DNA of 64,000 nt from Nocardia cyriacigeorgica (GTDB lineage: Bacteria > Actinomycetota > Actinomycetes > Mycobacteriales > Mycobacteriaceae). Within the stretch, counting starts at the first letter, position 1. Every line of letters starts with the position of its first letter. Location of the stretch: the NCBI RefSeq assembly GCF_029868385.1, contig NZ_JARWNX010000056.1:62001-126000 (forward strand), read 5' to 3'. Shown here piece after piece: positions 51,128 through 58,888 of this stretch. The position numbers were made by a program, and so were the translations under genes. The notes beneath the pieces were generated by a model that saw only the letters and a program-made list of their open reading frames with translations, was not told the DNA's origin and did no database searches.

Positions 51128-51250
51128 CCGATGCTTCGATCACCACCGGAGCCCGCCGTCTCATGTGAGAAGGTGGAGTTTCACTCGCGCCTGCGGCGCC
51201 GCCGGTGTCGGTGACGAGTGCCGAAGGAATCCGGACGAAGGAGCGGCTCG

Positions 51251-52273
51251 GTGGAAGCAGCGATCGATGTGGCCGAGCTGGTGGGGTACCGCTATCGGGC
51301 CGACGACTACTACGAGGTGGGGCGGGAGAAGATCCGCGAGTACGCGCGAGCGGTGCAGGATTTCCATCCGGCGCATTGGAGCGAGGACGCGGCTCGTGAA
51401 CTCGGATATGCCGGTCTGATCGCACCGACCACCTTCATCTCCACCGCCGCGATGCTGGCCAACCGCCGGCTGCTCGAGACTGTGATGACCGGCTACGACA
51501 TGTTCGTGCAGACCGATCAGGTGTTCGAGATGTACAAGCCGGTGGTCACCGGTGACCGGCTGGTCAGCGATGTCGAACTGTCCTCGATGCGCCGTATCGC
51601 GGGCAAGGACCTGCTCACCATCACCAACACCTTCACCGACCAGACCGGTGACATCGCGCAGATCATGCACACCACCGTCGTCGGCATCACCGGCGCCGAC
51701 GTCGACGCCGATATCAGCGACACGATCGAGCGTGTGGTCATGAGCGGGCTCGACACGACCACCCGAACCGCCTCGACCGAGGGCGACGGCCCGCCGCCGC
51801 CGGACTCCCAGGCCCGTGTGTCGCCGGTCTCGCGCACCCGCGTCCCACGCACCGCGCTGCGCTTCGACGACATCGCCGCCGGTGCCGAGCTTCCCGCGCG
51901 GTCCGCGCGCCTGACCCGCGGCGATCTGGTGAACTACGCCGGGGTCTCGGGGGACGCGAATCCCATCCACTGGCATGCCGATATCGCCGCGCTCGCGGGC
52001 CTTCCGGACGTGATCGCCCACGGCATGCTCACGATGGGCCTGGGAGCCGGATTCGTCACCGGATGGCTCGGCGACCCGAGCGCGATGCTCAGATACGCTG
52101 TGCGGCTGTCGAACTACACGATCATCGAAGCCGCCGCAGCGGGCACGGTGGAGTTCACCGGCCGCATCAAATCGGTCGATCCCGACACCAGAACGGCCGT
52201 CGTCGTCATCACCGCGAAGTCCGCCGGCCGCAAGATCTTCGGCCTCGCCACCGCGCAGGTCCGACTCGCATGA
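51251..52273 (+). CDS. Fused (3R)-hydroxyacyl-ACP dehydratase HadA/HadB
   Basis: A 340-residue protein joining two MaoC-like hotdog halves. The HadA-like half (residues 1-150) has YYEVGREKIREYARAVQDFH and LIAPTTFISTAAM. The HadB-like half (from about 200) has TRGDLVNYAGVSGDANPIHW and VIAHGMLTMGLGAGFV, where Asp and His act in dehydration. A Pro/Ser linker connects them. In mycolate producers HadAB dehydrates hydroxyacyl-ACP during FAS-II elongation of mycolic acids. GTG at 51251 follows AAGGAG; GTG at 51218 is a weaker alternative. Its stop overlaps the next gene. The fused form is what I expect for Nocardia. Confidence 0.85.
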   Translation: MEAAIDVAELVGYRYRADDYYEVGREKIREYARAVQDFHPAHWSEDAARELGYAGLIAPTTFISTAAMLANRRLLETVMTGYDMFVQTDQVFEMYKPVVTGDRLVSDVELSSMRRIAGKDLLTITNTFTDQTGDIAQIMHTTVVGITGADVDADISDTIERVVMSGLDTTTRTASTEGDGPPPPDSQARVSPVSRTRVPRTALRFDDIAAGAELPARSARLTRGDLVNYAGVSGDANPIHWHADIAALAGLPDVIAHGMLTMGLGAGFVTGWLGDPSAMLRYAVRLSNYTIIEAAAAGTVEFTGRIKSVDPDTRTAVVVITAKSAGRKIFGLATAQVRLA

Positions 52274-52827
52274 CATCGATGACCCTCGCACGTGTGGGCA
52301 TGTTCTTGTGTGAGATCGGCATGGTTCCGGAGCCGAAGCTGCGCGAGATTCTCGACGATCTCGCCGCCGATGCCGACGACGACGTGGACCACTACGCGGC
52401 GGCGTGTGCGCTCGAGACGTTCGGTGTGGCGGTGCGGGTCCACGCCGATGATGCCGAGGACCTGCGCCAGGGTTACGCGAGCCTGCTGGCGCGGGCCGTC
52501 GAGGTCGCCGGTGGCGCGGTCACCATCAGCGATGTCCGGCTCGTCGAGGGTGACGACGATATCGAGGAGAGCAGCCTCGATCGTCTGGAGTTCGAACGAA
52601 ACGGTGTGCTCGTCTCCATCGACGCCGAGCACTACTCCGACCACTACTACGATCACGCCGCGGCCTGCGAAGCCATCGCCAGCACCGCCGCCGACGACGA
52701 CCCCCGCGCATGGCGCGTCATCGGCTTCGACCGCACCCCCGGACGCGGCTACGACAGCATCATGGCCCTCGCCACCGCCGAGCAAGCACGAGCACTACAG
52801 GAGCAGCTCGGTGTCACCGTGAGCTGA
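52270..52827 (+). CDS. Unknown acidic protein, translationally coupled to HadAB
   Basis: A 185-residue acidic protein starting MTSMTLARVGMFLCEIGMV, its ATG overlapping the HadAB stop (ATGA). It is rich in Asp, with an acidic patch DDLAADADDDVDHYAAACAL and a core VSIDAEHYSDHYYDHAAACE. No signal peptide or membrane helix. The YDHAAACEAIASTAADDDPR region looks like a small alpha/beta domain, but no family is recognised. The overlap suggests a stoichiometric or functional link to the dehydratase. That may only reflect operon structure. Confidence 0.7.
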   Translation: MTSMTLARVGMFLCEIGMVPEPKLREILDDLAADADDDVDHYAAACALETFGVAVRVHADDAEDLRQGYASLLARAVEVAGGAVTISDVRLVEGDDDIEESSLDRLEFERNGVLVSIDAEHYSDHYYDHAAACEAIASTAADDDPRAWRVIGFDRTPGRGYDSIMALATAEQARALQEQLGVTVS

Positions 52828-52849
52828 GTCGGCACGGGGCCGGGACGGG

Positions 52850-53248
52850 TTGTGGCAGCGCGGCTATTGCTGCTCGATTCGGCCTGCATCCGCGGCGCTG
52901 ATATGCAATGTTGTTACCACACAACGGCATTCGGGGACGTTCACGGTCGCCGAGCAAGCACCGGGCAAGGGGGTCCGGCGCGAATATGACCGTTCGGGTG
53001 CGGCGGCGCGGGCGTTGACCACCGCGCAGGCGTCGGTGTCGAGTGAGGCGGTCATCGATGCGGGCATCGCGTCGGTCCCGGCGGGCACCCGCCACTGTGT
53101 GCTGATCACGGCACTGTCGGTGGACCGGTTCGATGTGGTGGTCACCGAGACGCGGCCGGGGCCCACCGTGCGCACCTATCGTCAGTTCGTCACCGTGGCC
53201 GCGGGTCCCGAGGGTGTCGAGATCACCGCGATCGGGCCGCCGAGCTGA
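52850..53248 (+). CDS. Hypothetical protein, start uncertain
   Basis: Up to 132 residues from an ATG at 52850. The supported part begins about residue 30 (GTFTVAEQAPGKGVRREYDR) and continues ALTTAQASVSSEAVID, RHCVLITALSVDRFDVVV and QFVTVAAGPEGVEITAIG, a small alpha/beta pattern. Bases 52900-52930 are AT-rich with a short inverted repeat (GTTGT..ACAAC), more like a promoter, so translation may start later. No family recognised. It precedes the sirtuin gene by 30 bases and may be cotranscribed with it. Confidence 0.5.
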   Translation: MWQRGYCCSIRPASAALICNVVTTQRHSGTFTVAEQAPGKGVRREYDRSGAAARALTTAQASVSSEAVIDAGIASVPAGTRHCVLITALSVDRFDVVVTETRPGPTVRTYRQFVTVAAGPEGVEITAIGPPS

Positions 53249-53278
53249 CCGGCCCGCACCCCTCCGTACCCTGGGATC

Positions 53279-54136
53279 ATGCTCGATCACACCGCCGCAC
53301 GCGCCGCCGCGGATCGGGTCGCGCGGCTGATCTCGGGGCGCAGGGTCGCGGTGCTGACCGGCGCGGGGTTGTCCACCGACAGCGGAATCCCCGATTACCG
53401 CAGCCCCGACGCACCGGCTCGCACGCCGATGACCTTCCAGCAGTTCACCGGCGACGCCACCTTCCGGCATCGCTACTGGGCGCGTAACCATGTGGGCTGG
53501 CGACGAATGGATGCCGCACGCCCCAACCCTGGCCATCGCGCTTTGGCCCGGCTGGAGCGCCTCGGTGTGGTCACCGGGCTGATCACCCAGAATGTGGACC
53601 TGTTGCACACCAAGGCGGGCCACCGCCGGGTGATCGACCTGCACGGCACCTACGCACAGGTGCGTTGCCTGGGCTGTGGGGCCCTGGTGTCGCGGATGGC
53701 GCTGGCCGAGCGGCTCGAGGCGGCCAATCCCGGATTCGCCGAGAACGTCACCGTCACGGGGGTGGAGGTCGCTCCCGACGCCGACGCCGTCATCTCCGAT
53801 ACCAGCAGTTTCCGGATGCTGGGGTGTGTGGGCTGCGGTGGAATCCTCAAACCCGACATCGTGTATTTCGGGGAGAACGTGCCCAAGGACAGGGTGCGCG
53901 CGGCCTATGATCTCGTCGACGAGGCCGAGGCGCTGTTGGTGGCCGGGTCCTCGCTGACGGTGATGTCGGGTCTGCGGTTCGTACGTCACGCCGTCAAGAC
54001 CGGACGACCCGTCGTCATCGTCAATCGTGGCCGCACCCGTGGGCACGACCTCGCCACCCTGACCGTCGACGCGGGCTGCTCCCCCACCCTCACCGCACTC
54101 GCCGACCACCTCGCGGCACGCGTTCCCACGGCCTGA
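53279..54136 (+). CDS. Sir2-family NAD-dependent protein deacylase
   Basis: A 285-residue sirtuin that uses NAD to remove acyl groups from lysines. It shows AVLTGAGLSTDSGIPDYRSP (NAD binding), TGLITQNVDLLHTKAG, the catalytic His in VIDLHGTYAQVRC, a zinc site CLGCG...CVGCG, KPDIVYFGENVPKD and VAGSSLTVMSGLRFV. The class resembles SIRT4-type (class II) sirtuins. Start ATG at 53279. Actinobacterial relatives deacetylate metabolic enzymes, but the target here is unknown. Confidence 0.93.
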   Translation: MLDHTAARAAADRVARLISGRRVAVLTGAGLSTDSGIPDYRSPDAPARTPMTFQQFTGDATFRHRYWARNHVGWRRMDAARPNPGHRALARLERLGVVTGLITQNVDLLHTKAGHRRVIDLHGTYAQVRCLGCGALVSRMALAERLEAANPGFAENVTVTGVEVAPDADAVISDTSSFRMLGCVGCGGILKPDIVYFGENVPKDRVRAAYDLVDEAEALLVAGSSLTVMSGLRFVRHAVKTGRPVVIVNRGRTRGHDLATLTVDAGCSPTLTALADHLAARVPTA

Positions 54137-54287
54137 TCCGCCGGGGCGGGCGTGCCCATTCGTGGACCTACCAGGTTCAGGAATGTTTCCCTGAGAAGTA
54201 CTCCGAGGTGAATCAGGGTTCACGCCGGATGTGCGGGACGCACGCGGCGGGATACGTTCGCTGGGAAACCATGGAAGGGCCTCCACA

Positions 54288-54824
54288 GTGCGACAATCCA
54301 CCGCCTCACTCGTCTCGTCCGGTCTCTACGCCGCCCTCGCGACGTTGGTTTTCTGCACCATGATTTCGGAGACGGTTTTCCTCTATCCGAACTATTTCCA
54401 CGATGTCCCGGACTCGCTGGCCGTGGCCGACGAGTTCACCGCCGTGGTGTCGGTCGGCAGTGTGATGCGGCCGCTCGGCGCGGCCCTGACCCTCGCCGCC
54501 GTCGTGGCAGTCGCGCTCGGCCTGTGGACGAAGCAGGCTCGCTCGTGGCTGATCGCCTCACTGCTGTCGCTGGTATCGGGTCTTGCTCTGTTGTCGATGG
54601 TCTACCTGTGGCCGCGCTGGACGATGCTGTTCGACGACCGCGCCCGGTATACGGCCGACGAGCTGAACCGCACCGTCGCGGAGATTCAGGGCGCACATGT
54701 GGTCCGCTTGATACTCGGCGCCGCCACCGCGCTGTTCGCCGTGGTCGCGGCACTGCGGATCTATCGGAACCGAATTCTGGAGACAATGGAGCGGGCGACG
54801 CTCGAACCGCAGCGCGCGCGTTGA
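54288..54824 (+). CDS. Integral membrane protein, four helices
   Basis: A 178-residue protein with four hydrophobic stretches: residues about 9-28 (SSGLYAALATLVFCTMIS), 56-78 (LGAALTLAAVVAVALGLW), 83-103 (SWLIASLLSLVSGLALLSMV) and 141-160 (RLILGAATALFAVVAALRIY). A loop of about 25 residues between helices one and two is acidic, and a basic tail follows. Four helices with an NxxF-like loop resemble DUF1772-type proteins, but this is a weak impression. GTG start at 54288. Convergent with the ankyrin gene. Confidence 0.7.
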   Translation: MRQSTASLVSSGLYAALATLVFCTMISETVFLYPNYFHDVPDSLAVADEFTAVVSVGSVMRPLGAALTLAAVVAVALGLWTKQARSWLIASLLSLVSGLALLSMVYLWPRWTMLFDDRARYTADELNRTVAEIQGAHVVRLILGAATALFAVVAALRIYRNRILETMERATLEPQRAR

Positions 54825-54852
54825 TCCGCGACCACGGTGCGCCACCGCCGGT

Positions 54853-55638
54853 TCAGCCGTCGGCCCGCAGCAGCGCCGCGATCTCGGATTGGCCGCGCCG
54901 CACGGCATTGTCGAGTGCGGTGTTGCCGTCGCTGTCGCGGATACCCGGATCGGCGCCCGCATCCAGGAGTGCGGTGACGACCTGCTGGTAGCGCTGGCTG
55001 CCGTCGCCGTAGACGACAGCTTCGAGCAGTGCGGTCCAGCCGGGGGTGTTGATGTGGTCGACGTCGACGCCGGCGTCGATCAACCGCTGCACGGTGGCAA
55101 CGAGGCCGTGTTCGGCGGCCGGGATGAGCGCGGTGCCGCCGTAACGGTTGACGCTGGTCAGGTCGGCGCCGTGAGTGAGGGTCAGTTCGAGGATGGTGTC
55201 GAGGCCTTCGGCGCCCGCGTAGAGGTAGGCCGAATCCTGAAGCGCGTCTGTGGCGTTCACATCGGCTCCGGCGTCGATCAGCACGTGTGCGGCTTCGGTG
55301 GCGCGGTTCTTGGTGGCTTCGATCAGCGGGGTGCGCGCGTGTTGTCCGCGGGCTTCGAGGTCCGCGCCGCGGGCCAGCAGGTCACGTACGCGGGCGGCGT
55401 CATCGGCGGCGGCCGCGGCCAGCAGATCGTCGTCGAGGGTGGGGTCGTGTGGTGGTGTCGCAGCCCCGGTGGACGGTGCGGTGGTCGCGGGCAGCGCCGA
55501 GGTCGGGGCCTGGGTGGGTGCGGGGTCGGCGGTGCATGCTCCGAGGGCCACCACCGCCGCGGCTGCCGCGACGACCATTCCGCCGGTGCGCAGCGAGCGC
55601 TTCCTCGGCACGCTTGCCTTCGTTCGCCCGAGCCGCAT
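54853..55638 (-). CDS. Ankyrin-repeat lipoprotein
   Basis: A 261-residue lipoprotein with signal MVVAAAAAVVALGAC (Cys near 35), a Thr/Pro/Ala linker to about residue 65, then four to five ankyrin repeats, for example ARGADLEARGQHARTPLIEA, LIDAGADVNATDALQDSAY, LIDAGVDVDHINTPGWTALL and LLDAGADPGIRDSDGNTALD. It is exposed on the outer face of the membrane and likely binds a protein. Repeat blocks match the ankyrin consensus well. Its promoter contains a TTGGTATACCAA operator shared in kind with the divergent deaminase gene. Partners are unknown. Confidence 0.9.
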   Translation of the reverse strand: MRLGRTKASVPRKRSLRTGGMVVAAAAAVVALGACTADPAPTQAPTSALPATTAPSTGAATPPHDPTLDDDLLAAAAADDAARVRDLLARGADLEARGQHARTPLIEATKNRATEAAHVLIDAGADVNATDALQDSAYLYAGAEGLDTILELTLTHGADLTSVNRYGGTALIPAAEHGLVATVQRLIDAGVDVDHINTPGWTALLEAVVYGDGSQRYQQVVTALLDAGADPGIRDSDGNTALDNAVRRGQSEIAALLRADG

Positions 55639-55654
55639 CGAGACCTCCTAAGTT

Positions 55655-55666
55655 TTGGTATACCAA
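55655..55666 (-). promoter_or_regulatory. GntR-type operator TTGGTATACCAA before the ankyrin lipoprotein gene
   Basis: A perfect 12-bp palindrome 17 bases upstream of the ankyrin gene start. Its GGTATACC core is typical of GntR-family sites. A matching site lies 89 bases away before the divergent deaminase gene. The GntR/FCD regulator encoded at 56361-57029 is the obvious candidate. Confidence 0.6.
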
Positions 55667-55743
55667 TCAGCTTGGCAGCGGAACTGGTGTTTGTCCAAGA
55701 AGTGCGCGAGATAGTGGCTATCGACACCACCCGCACCTAGCTG

Positions 55744-55755
55744 TCGGTATACCAA
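55744..55755 (+). promoter_or_regulatory. Second GGTATACC operator, before the deaminase gene
   Basis: TCGGTATACCAA differs from the first site at one base. It lies 19 bases before the deaminase ATG, and a TATGGT -10-like box (55762-55767) sits between them, so a bound repressor would hinder polymerase. The paired sites suggest co-regulation of both divergent genes. Confidence 0.55.
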
Positions 55756-55773
55756 AATGCGTATGGTGGGGGC

Positions 55774-56283
55774 ATGAAGGCATCAGGCGACCGCTACGTC
55801 ATCACCGATCGCGACCGGGCGTATCTGCGCCGGTGCGTGGACCTGGCCCGCGCCGCCCTCGCCGATGGTGACGAGCCCTTCGGTTCGATCCTCGTCGACG
55901 CCGAACAAACGGTCCGGTTCGAGGCACGCAACCGCATCGTCTCCGGCGATCCGACCCAGCACCCGGAATTCGAAATAGCCCGCTGGGCCGGTATCCACCT
56001 CAGCCCCGAGGAGCGCGCCACCAGCGTCGTCTACACCTCCGGCGAGCACTGCCCGATGTGCAGCGCGGCGCACGCATGGGCCGGATTGGGACGCATCGTC
56101 TACGCCGTCGGTTCCGGCCAGCTCGGGCAATGGCAGCGCGAATGGGGCCTGCCTCCTGGACCGGTGACACCCTTACCCATCACCGACATCGCGCCGTCGA
56201 TACCTGTCGCAGGCCCCGAACCCACCCTTGAAGCAGAGATCAAGGCCCTGCATGCGGAGGTGGCGGCCCGACACCGCGCCTGA
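55774..56283 (+). CDS. Nucleoside/guanine deaminase-family protein
   Basis: A 169-residue CDA-superfamily zinc deaminase. The metal site is visible as HPEFEIARWAG (His and catalytic Glu) and SGEHCPMCSAAHAW (two Cys). The opening is DEPFGSILVD, as in guanine deaminases and TadA-like enzymes. Substrate may be guanine or another nucleobase; it lacks the extra features of a tRNA adenosine deaminase. The ATG at 55774 lies under a leaderless-like promoter and a GGTATACC operator. A GntR gene is convergent downstream. Confidence 0.85.
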   Translation: MKASGDRYVITDRDRAYLRRCVDLARAALADGDEPFGSILVDAEQTVRFEARNRIVSGDPTQHPEFEIARWAGIHLSPEERATSVVYTSGEHCPMCSAAHAWAGLGRIVYAVGSGQLGQWQREWGLPPGPVTPLPITDIAPSIPVAGPEPTLEAEIKALHAEVAARHRA

Positions 56284-56360
56284 ATCATCCAGCGGAAGTG
56301 TCGATCGCCCGGCAGGTCCGAGCCTCCGGCGGCAGCAGTGGCCGCTGTCACCCCTCCGGT

Positions 56361-57029
56361 TCACCCCGCGACGCCGCGGTCGAGCGCTTCGGTGCTCGCG
56401 CGGCGGGCGGCGAGGGTGCGGCTGGTGTCGATGTGGGCGGCGGCGAGAGCTTCGGCTCGGCTGATGTCGCGGTTGGCGATGGCCTGGTAGAGCTGTTCGT
56501 GTTCGTGGGCGACAGTGGTGAGGTCGTCGTGGCGGCCGAGGAGCCAGCGCATGCGGCTGCGGAGGGTGCGTTCGAGTTCGCCGAGCAGGTCGTTGCCGGC
56601 GAGGCGGATCACCGTTTCGTGGAAATCGGCGGCGGCGCGGCGGGCGCCGACTGCGTCACCGGCGTGGGCGGCGGCCCATTCGGAGTCGAGGTCGCGGCGT
56701 AGCTCGTCGAGTCCGGCGCGGGTGGCGCGTTGGGCGGCGAGGCCGAATGCCAGCACTTCGAAAGCCGCGCGCACTTCGAGCAGGTCGGCGATATCGGTGG
56801 CGCTGAATTCCCGCACCACGGCCCAGCTGCGTGGTCGCGGTGTCACCAATCCCTCGGCGACCAGGGTTTTCAACGCGTCGCGCACCGGCAGCCGGGAGAC
56901 GCCGAGTTCGGTGGCGAGGTCGCGTTCGACCAGTTTGGCGCCGGGTGCGCGTATGCCGTCGACGATCTGGTCGCGCAGTAGCCGGGTGACCCGCTCGGAT
57001 TCGGATACGAACCCCTCCGACGTACTCAT
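56361..57029 (-). CDS. GntR-family regulator with FCD domain
   Basis: A 222-residue regulator. Residues 10-75 form the winged helix-turn-helix (VTRLLRDQIVDGIRAPGAKL, LATELGVSRLPVRDALKTLV), followed by an FCD helical domain with probable metal/ligand residues (AADFHETVIRLAGN, a late HEHEQLYQAI and AAAHIDTS). FCD repressors usually release DNA on binding an organic acid or similar metabolite. GGTATACC sites near 55655 and 55744 are good candidate targets; none is seen before its own start. The gene is followed 77 bases on by the convergent deaminase stop. Confidence 0.9.
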   Translation of the reverse strand: MSTSEGFVSESERVTRLLRDQIVDGIRAPGAKLVERDLATELGVSRLPVRDALKTLVAEGLVTPRPRSWAVVREFSATDIADLLEVRAAFEVLAFGLAAQRATRAGLDELRRDLDSEWAAAHAGDAVGARRAAADFHETVIRLAGNDLLGELERTLRSRMRWLLGRHDDLTTVAHEHEQLYQAIANRDISRAEALAAAHIDTSRTLAARRASTEALDRGVAG

Positions 57030-57062
57030 AGCCGCATTCTCCCACCCGTGGTGGGCGCGGGC

Positions 57063-58775
57063 TCAGATGCCGGGCCGCCCCAACTGTTGGAGCAGCGCTT
57101 CGTCCAGGTCGAGCATGTGTTGCACCCGCCCGAGCGCTTTGGCGCCGAAGGTTTCCCGGTCGCGGGCGCGCAGCAGTTCGCCACGTTGCGCGGCCAGCAC
57201 CCGCAACCGCAGCTGCCGGTACTGTTCGCGCGGATCGGGGCCGTCGGTGGGCAGATCGCGCAATGCGGCCGCACCTTTGCGGACCGTGGTGTCGCGCACC
57301 ATCTCGACGAGTTCGGGCGGGTAGGGATTTCCGTGGTCGTCGACGAGGTCGGGGGTGTCGAGCACCTGTTCGGCGGCGTCGGACAGCATGGTCATGAGTT
57401 CGACGGCGTCATCGTGCAACCGGACCGGGTCGTCACCGGGCACCCGGACCACGCGGATCACGGTCGGCAGGGTCAACCCCTGCACCAGCAGGGTGGTCAC
57501 CGCGACGACGAAAGCGATGAGCACGAGCTCCGACCGCATCGGCGTGTCGGCGGGCAGGGTCTGCGCGGCCGCGACGGTCACCGCGCCGCGCATACCCGCC
57601 CAGGCCAGGACCACGCCGCCGCGGGCGCCGACGGTTTCGTTGAGCTGGAATTCGATCTTGGCCGAGACCTTGCCGAGGCGGCGGGTGATCATCCGGGCGC
57701 GTCTGCTGTCGTCGGGAAGATCACGGTCGGCGATGCGGGCATTGATGTCGTCCAGGCGTGGTTTGGCCTCGGCGGCGCGGCGCTGATCCAGGCGCAGGAA
57801 ACCGACCAGCGGGGCGACGAACACCGCGCGGATCACCATCACCGCGATCGCGGCCAGCAGCCCGATCCCGAAAGCCTGTGCGGCGGAGAGCTGTTCGCCG
57901 CGCACATTGTCGATCAACCCCGACAGGCTCAACCCCATGAGCAGGAAGATCCCGCTTTCGAGCAGGAACGCCACCGTGCGCCAGTTGGTGGCATCGACGA
58001 GGCGGTCCTGGGCGCTGAGATGGCGGGGGCTCAGGTGCCCGCTGACCAATCCGGCGATCACCACCGCCAGCACACCGGAGCCGTGGAATTCCTCGGCGGG
58101 CAGATAGGCCAGGAACGGGATGACGAACGATATCGCGGTTTTGGCCACCGAATCGTCGAGCATCGCCCGCGCCCGCACCCCCAGCCAACCGACCAGCAGC
58201 CCGGCGAGCACCGCGACCACGACCGCCACCACGAAATCGCCGAGCACCTGCCATAGCGACACCGTCGCGGCCAGCGCCGCGACCGCCGACCGCAGCAGCA
58301 CGAGCGCAGTGGCGTCGTTGACCAGCCCCTCCCCTTCCAGCATGGTCAACAGCCGCGAGGGCAACCCGAGCCGTTTACCAACCGAGGTCGCCGCGATCGG
58401 GTCGGTGGGGCTGATCACCGCACCCAGCGCGAACGCCGCGGGCCAGCCGATATCGGGAAGCAATGTGTGCAACAGCCAGCCGGTGCCGAGGGTGGTGACC
58501 ACCACCAGCAGCACCGCGAGCCCGGTGATGGGTTTGAGATTGCGCCGAAAATCCACTGCGGGCATGTTCACCGCCGCCGAATACAGCAGCGGCGGCAACA
58601 CCACCGTCAGAATCCATTCGGGATCGACGTCGGGGTGCGGGATACCGGGAACGAAACTGAGCGCGATACCGACCACGGCCAGGCTCAGCGGCGCGGCCAC
58701 ACCGAGAGTGTCGGAGAACGCCGCCACCACCACGATGGCGATGATGCCGACGACCACGACCAGGGTGATCTCCAC
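57063..58775 (-). CDS. Na+/H+ antiporter (CPA1/NhaP family)
   Basis: A 570-residue cation/proton antiporter with about 12 transmembrane segments in residues 1-430. The ion-binding core is AVISPTDPIAATSVGKRLG and EGLVNDATALVLLRSAVA, and VLAWAGMRGAVTVAAAQTLP is the RGAVT block. A 140-residue cytoplasmic tail of coiled-coil type follows (EQYRQLRLRVLAAQRGELLR). It exports Na+ or K+ for pH and salt homeostasis. GTG start at 58775. It lies 33 bases upstream of the GntR gene on the same strand, so the GntR gene may be transcribed with it. Confidence 0.92.
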   Translation of the reverse strand: MEITLVVVVGIIAIVVVAAFSDTLGVAAPLSLAVVGIALSFVPGIPHPDVDPEWILTVVLPPLLYSAAVNMPAVDFRRNLKPITGLAVLLVVVTTLGTGWLLHTLLPDIGWPAAFALGAVISPTDPIAATSVGKRLGLPSRLLTMLEGEGLVNDATALVLLRSAVAALAATVSLWQVLGDFVVAVVVAVLAGLLVGWLGVRARAMLDDSVAKTAISFVIPFLAYLPAEEFHGSGVLAVVIAGLVSGHLSPRHLSAQDRLVDATNWRTVAFLLESGIFLLMGLSLSGLIDNVRGEQLSAAQAFGIGLLAAIAVMVIRAVFVAPLVGFLRLDQRRAAEAKPRLDDINARIADRDLPDDSRRARMITRRLGKVSAKIEFQLNETVGARGGVVLAWAGMRGAVTVAAAQTLPADTPMRSELVLIAFVVAVTTLLVQGLTLPTVIRVVRVPGDDPVRLHDDAVELMTMLSDAAEQVLDTPDLVDDHGNPYPPELVEMVRDTTVRKGAAALRDLPTDGPDPREQYRQLRLRVLAAQRGELLRARDRETFGAKALGRVQHMLDLDEALLQQLGRPGI

Positions 58776-58888
58776 GACCCCTCCTCCGATGCGACGGCGT
58801 TTTCCGGTAGCACCGTACGACGAAGATGGTGGCCGTGATTCGATGTGGCGACGGTGTTTCCTCAGACGGCGACCGATCGGAGCTGACG

